This document shows, piece after piece, positions 61,543-64,000 of a DNA stretch of 64,000 nucleotides. The position numbers were made by a program, and so were the translations under genes. How positions within the stretch are numbered: position 1 is the first letter of the stretch; each line of letters starts with the position of its first letter. Below the pieces are notes generated by a model. The model worked only from the letters and a program-made list of their open reading frames with translations, was not told where the DNA came from and searched no databases. The DNA comes from Sambucus nigra (taxonomy: Eukaryota; Streptophyta; Magnoliopsida; Dipsacales; Adoxaceae): positions 535,789,467 through 535,853,466 of the forward strand of contig OX422213.1 of the NCBI GenBank assembly GCA_949130495.1, given 5' to 3'.

Positions 61543-62649
61543 CATGTTTTTAAGCCTAAGTCTAGAAATATGCAAATTACCGTCGTATTCTCAAACCGGG
61601 AGTCCCGCGGCTATGGGGTCAATTCGTACGAGTTACATTGGTCCCGTGGGAGGTGTTGGTGCCACCCAGCCTAAGTCTGGAAATATGCAAATTACCATCA
61701 TATTCTCAAACCGAAAGACCTGCGGCTGCGGGGTCAGTTCCTACGTGTTACATTGGTCCCGTGGGAGGTGTTGGCGCCACCCACGGGGCCGTTCGGGGGA
61801 TGTTTTGAGTTTTCACCCATTAACGCCATGTTTTGCTTAAGTCCAGAAATGTGCAGATTATCATTGTATTCTCAAATCGGGAGTGCCGCGGCTACGGGGT
61901 GAGTTCCTACGAGTTACATTGGTCCCGCGGGAGGTGTTGGTGCCACCCACGGGGCCGTTACTTTTCACCCTCTAAAGCCATGTTTTTAAGCCTAAGTCTA
62001 GATATATGCAAATTACCATCTTATTCTCAAACCGGGAGTCCCGCGGCTGCGGGGTCCGTTCCTATGAGTTACATTGGTCCCGTGGGAGGTGTTGGTGCCA
62101 CCCACAGGGCCGTTAGAGGGATGTTTCGAGTTTTCACCCTATAACGCCATCTTTTTAAGCCTAAGTCTAGAAATATGTAAATTACCATCGTATTCTCAAA
62201 TTCGGGAGTCCCGCGGCTGTGGGGCAGTTCCTACGAGTTACATTGGTCCCGTGGGAGGTATTGGTGCCACCCACGGGGCCGTTCAGGGGCTGTTTCGTGT
62301 TTTCACCCTCTAATGTCATGTTTTTATGCCTCAGTTTAGAAATATACAAATTGAAGTTGTACTCTCAAATCGGGAGACCCGCGGCTGCGGGGTCAGTTCC
62401 TACGAGTTACATTGGTCCCGTGGGAGGTGTTGGCGCCACCCACGAGGCCGTTCGGGGCGGCTTCAAGTTTTCACCCTCTAACGCCATGTTTTGCTTAAGT
62501 CTAGAAATAAGCAAACTACCTTCGTATTTTCAAACCAGGAGTCCCTCGGCTGCGGTGTCATTTCCTACGAGTTCATTGGTCCCGTACGAGGTGTTGGTGC
62601 CACCGACAGGGACGTCTGGGGACTGTTTCGAGTTCTCACCCTCTGACGA
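61543..62649. repeat. 1,107-bp tandem duplication, copy 2
   Basis: It has the same unusual deletions as copy 1. I count five substitutions against it: CCCACTAAC/CCCATTAAC, GGGAGCTG/GGGAGGTG, GCGGATGTG/GCGGCTGTG, GGGCTGCTTC/GGGCGGCTTC and CCACTGAC/CCACCGAC. This is the most similar long pair in the window, so probably the most recent amplification. Confidence 0.93.
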
Positions 62650-64000
62650 CATGTTTTTAAGCCTAAGTCTAGAAATATGCAAATTACCGTCAGATTCTCA
62701 AACCGGGAGTCCCATGGCTGCGGGGTCAGTTCGTACGAGTTACATTGGTCCCGTGGGAGGTGTTGGTGCCACCCAGCCTATGTCTAGAAATATCCAAATT
62801 ACCATCATATTCTCAAGCCGAAAGACCCGCGGCTGCGGGGTCAGTTCCTACGAGTTACATTGGTCCCGTAGGAGGTGTTGGTGCCACCCACAGGTCCGTT
62901 CGGGGGCTGTTTCGAGTTTTCACCCTCTAACGCAATGTTTTTAAGCTTAAGTCTAGAAATATGCAAATTACCGTCGTATTCTTAAACTGGGAGTCCCAAG
63001 GCTACGGAGTCAGTTCGTACGAGTTACATTGGTCCCGTGGGAGGTGTTGGTGCCACCCAACCTAAGTCTAGAAATATGCAATTTATCATCGTATTCTCAA
63101 ACCGGGAGTCCCGTGGCTGCGGGGTCAGTTCCTACAAGTTAGATTGGTCCCGTGGGAGGTGTTGGTGCCACCCACGGGGCCGTTCGGGGGCTGTTTCGAG
63201 TTTTCACTCTCTAACGCCATGTTTTTAAGCCTAAGTCTAGAAATATGCAAATTACCGTCGTATTCTCAAACCGGGAGTCCCACGGCTACGGGGTCAGTTC
63301 CTATGAGTTACATTGATCCCGTGGGAGGTGTAGGTGCCACCCACGGGGACGTTAGAGGATTGTTTCGAGTTTTCACCCTCTAACGCCATATTTTTATTCT
63401 TAAGTCCAAAAATATGCATTTTACCATCGTATTCTAAAACCGGGAGTCCCGCGGCTGTGGGGTCAGTTCCTATGAGTTACATTTTTCTCGTGGGAGGTGT
63501 TGGTCCCACCCATGGGGCCGTTAGAGGGTTGTTTCGAGTTTTCACCAACTAACGCCATGTTTTTAAGCCTTAGTCCAGTTATATGCAAATTACCATCATA
63601 TTCTCAAACTGGGAGTCCCGCGGCTCCGGGGTCAGTTCCTACGAGTTACATTGGTCTCGTGGGAGGTGTTGGTGCCACCCATAGGGCCGTTAGAGGGCTG
63701 TTTCGAGTTTTCAGTCTCTAACGCCACATTTTTAAGCCTAAGTCTAGAAATATGCAAATTACCGTCGTATTCTCAAACTGGGAGTCCCGTGGCTGTGGGG
63801 TAAATTCCTAGGAGTTACATTGGTCCCGTGGGAGGTATTGGTGCCACCCACGGGGCCGTTCAGGGGCTGTTTCTAGTTTTCACCCTCTAACGTCATGTTT
63901 TTATGCCTAACTCTAGAAATATACAAATTAAAGTCGTACTCTCAAATTGGGAGACCCGCGGTTGCGGGCTGAGTTCCTACGAGTTACATTGGTCCCGTGG
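61972..64000. repeat. Long-offset duplication, right copy (offset 6,892 bp)
   Basis: This is the partner of 55,080-57,107. It continues past the window end, so the full length of the duplicated segment is unknown. Its first ~680 bp lie inside copy 2 of the 1,107-bp duplication. Confidence 0.85.

Larger units (their letters stand above)
40207..64000. repeat. Satellite array, right arm
   Basis: The same ~169-bp monomer resumes immediately after the LTR, in the same orientation and in register with the left arm. It continues without interruption to the window edge. It carries far more short-monomer junctions than the left arm (about 25 in 24 kb) and the most recent-looking duplications. ORFs here reach 240 codons only where short monomers and small deletions happen to keep a frame open. 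No gene, RNA gene or second mobile element is visible. Confidence 0.97.

Noticed and set aside
61112..62944. ORFs of 241-242 codons near the right end
   Set aside because: They are open only because short monomers and small deletions happen to compensate the frame. The product is the same satellite translation in successive frames, and the two copies are just the 1,107-bp duplication.
1..64000. CRISPR-like direct repeats
   Set aside because: The repeats are ~169 bp and contiguous, with no unique spacers, and the whole unit is conserved.
1..64000. CENP-B box in the monomer
   Set aside because: The nearest candidate, TTCGTATTCTCAAACCGGG, has 11 bases between TTCG and CGGG where the box needs 7, and lacks the required A spacing. 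No other match was seen.
1..64000. RNA polymerase III promoter or 5S/tRNA-derived satellite
   Set aside because: GTTTCGAGTTTTC loosely resembles a B box, but the match is partial, there is no A box at a fitting distance, and no T-run terminator is placed to define a transcript.
1..64000. Interstitial telomere repeats
   Set aside because: AAACCTAA occurs in some monomer starts, but never as a tandem TTTAGGG series.
1..64000. Inverted satellite segments suggested by minus-strand ORFs (e.g. 9,099-9,281, 11,565-11,747, 40,872-41,054)
   Set aside because: Each is the antisense of plus-oriented monomers at the same place. The start motif stays in plus orientation throughout.

Overview
The window is almost entirely plant-type satellite DNA. 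About 61 kb is one head-to-tail array of a ~169-bp monomer, roughly 360-375 copies by division, all in the same orientation. The only unrelated sequence is a 3,066-bp block at 37,141-40,206 that has the ends and 5-bp target-site duplication of a solo LTR. I see no protein-coding gene, rRNA, tRNA, CRISPR array or operon. The many short plus-strand ORFs are the satellite read in frame. Because 169 = 3x56+1, each ORF ends after about one and a half monomers. The organism is most likely a flowering plant. The evidence is a long megasatellite with higher-order repeats (HORs), a retrotransposon LTR with TATA box and AT-rich U3, and no prokaryotic gene organisation. I do not recognise the satellite family and cannot name the species.

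Monomer structure. Taking CCTAAGTCT as the start, each unit has an AT-rich segment (CCTAAGTCTAGAAATATGCA, usually with an XbaI site TCTAGA). It is followed by a GC-rich half with two dyad symmetries: CCCGC-GGCT-GCGGG, and CCCGTGGG-14 nt-CCCACGGG. The unit ends in a pyrimidine-rich stretch with CACCCTCTAACGCCATG. A recurrent short form of 115 bp lacks the last 54 bp and therefore half of the second dyad.

Layout. Block A (1 to ~12,390) is a 2.3-kb HOR in five copies of different length. Block B (~12,390-31,400) is a mosaic of smaller HORs: a 791-bp unit at 15.1-16.6 kb, a 1,180-bp 7-mer with a 5-mer derivative at 16.7-19.9 kb, and duplications at offsets of 1,859 and 3,899 bp at 20.5-27 kb. Block C (~31,400-54,700) is a family of related HORs (1,009, 1,446, 1,907, 2,980 and 3,147 bp). 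The solo LTR lies inside one C unit, and the array resumes in exact register on its far side. Block D (~54,700-64,000) holds a 6,892-bp-offset duplication and a 1,107-bp tandem duplication with five differences seen between copies.

The parts work as repeat architecture, not as genes. Unequal exchange or replication slippage has repeatedly amplified, shortened and shuffled blocks of monomers, and one retroelement landed in an already amplified HOR and was reduced to a single LTR. A centromeric or heterochromatic role is plausible from monomer length and organisation, but the sequence alone does not show it.
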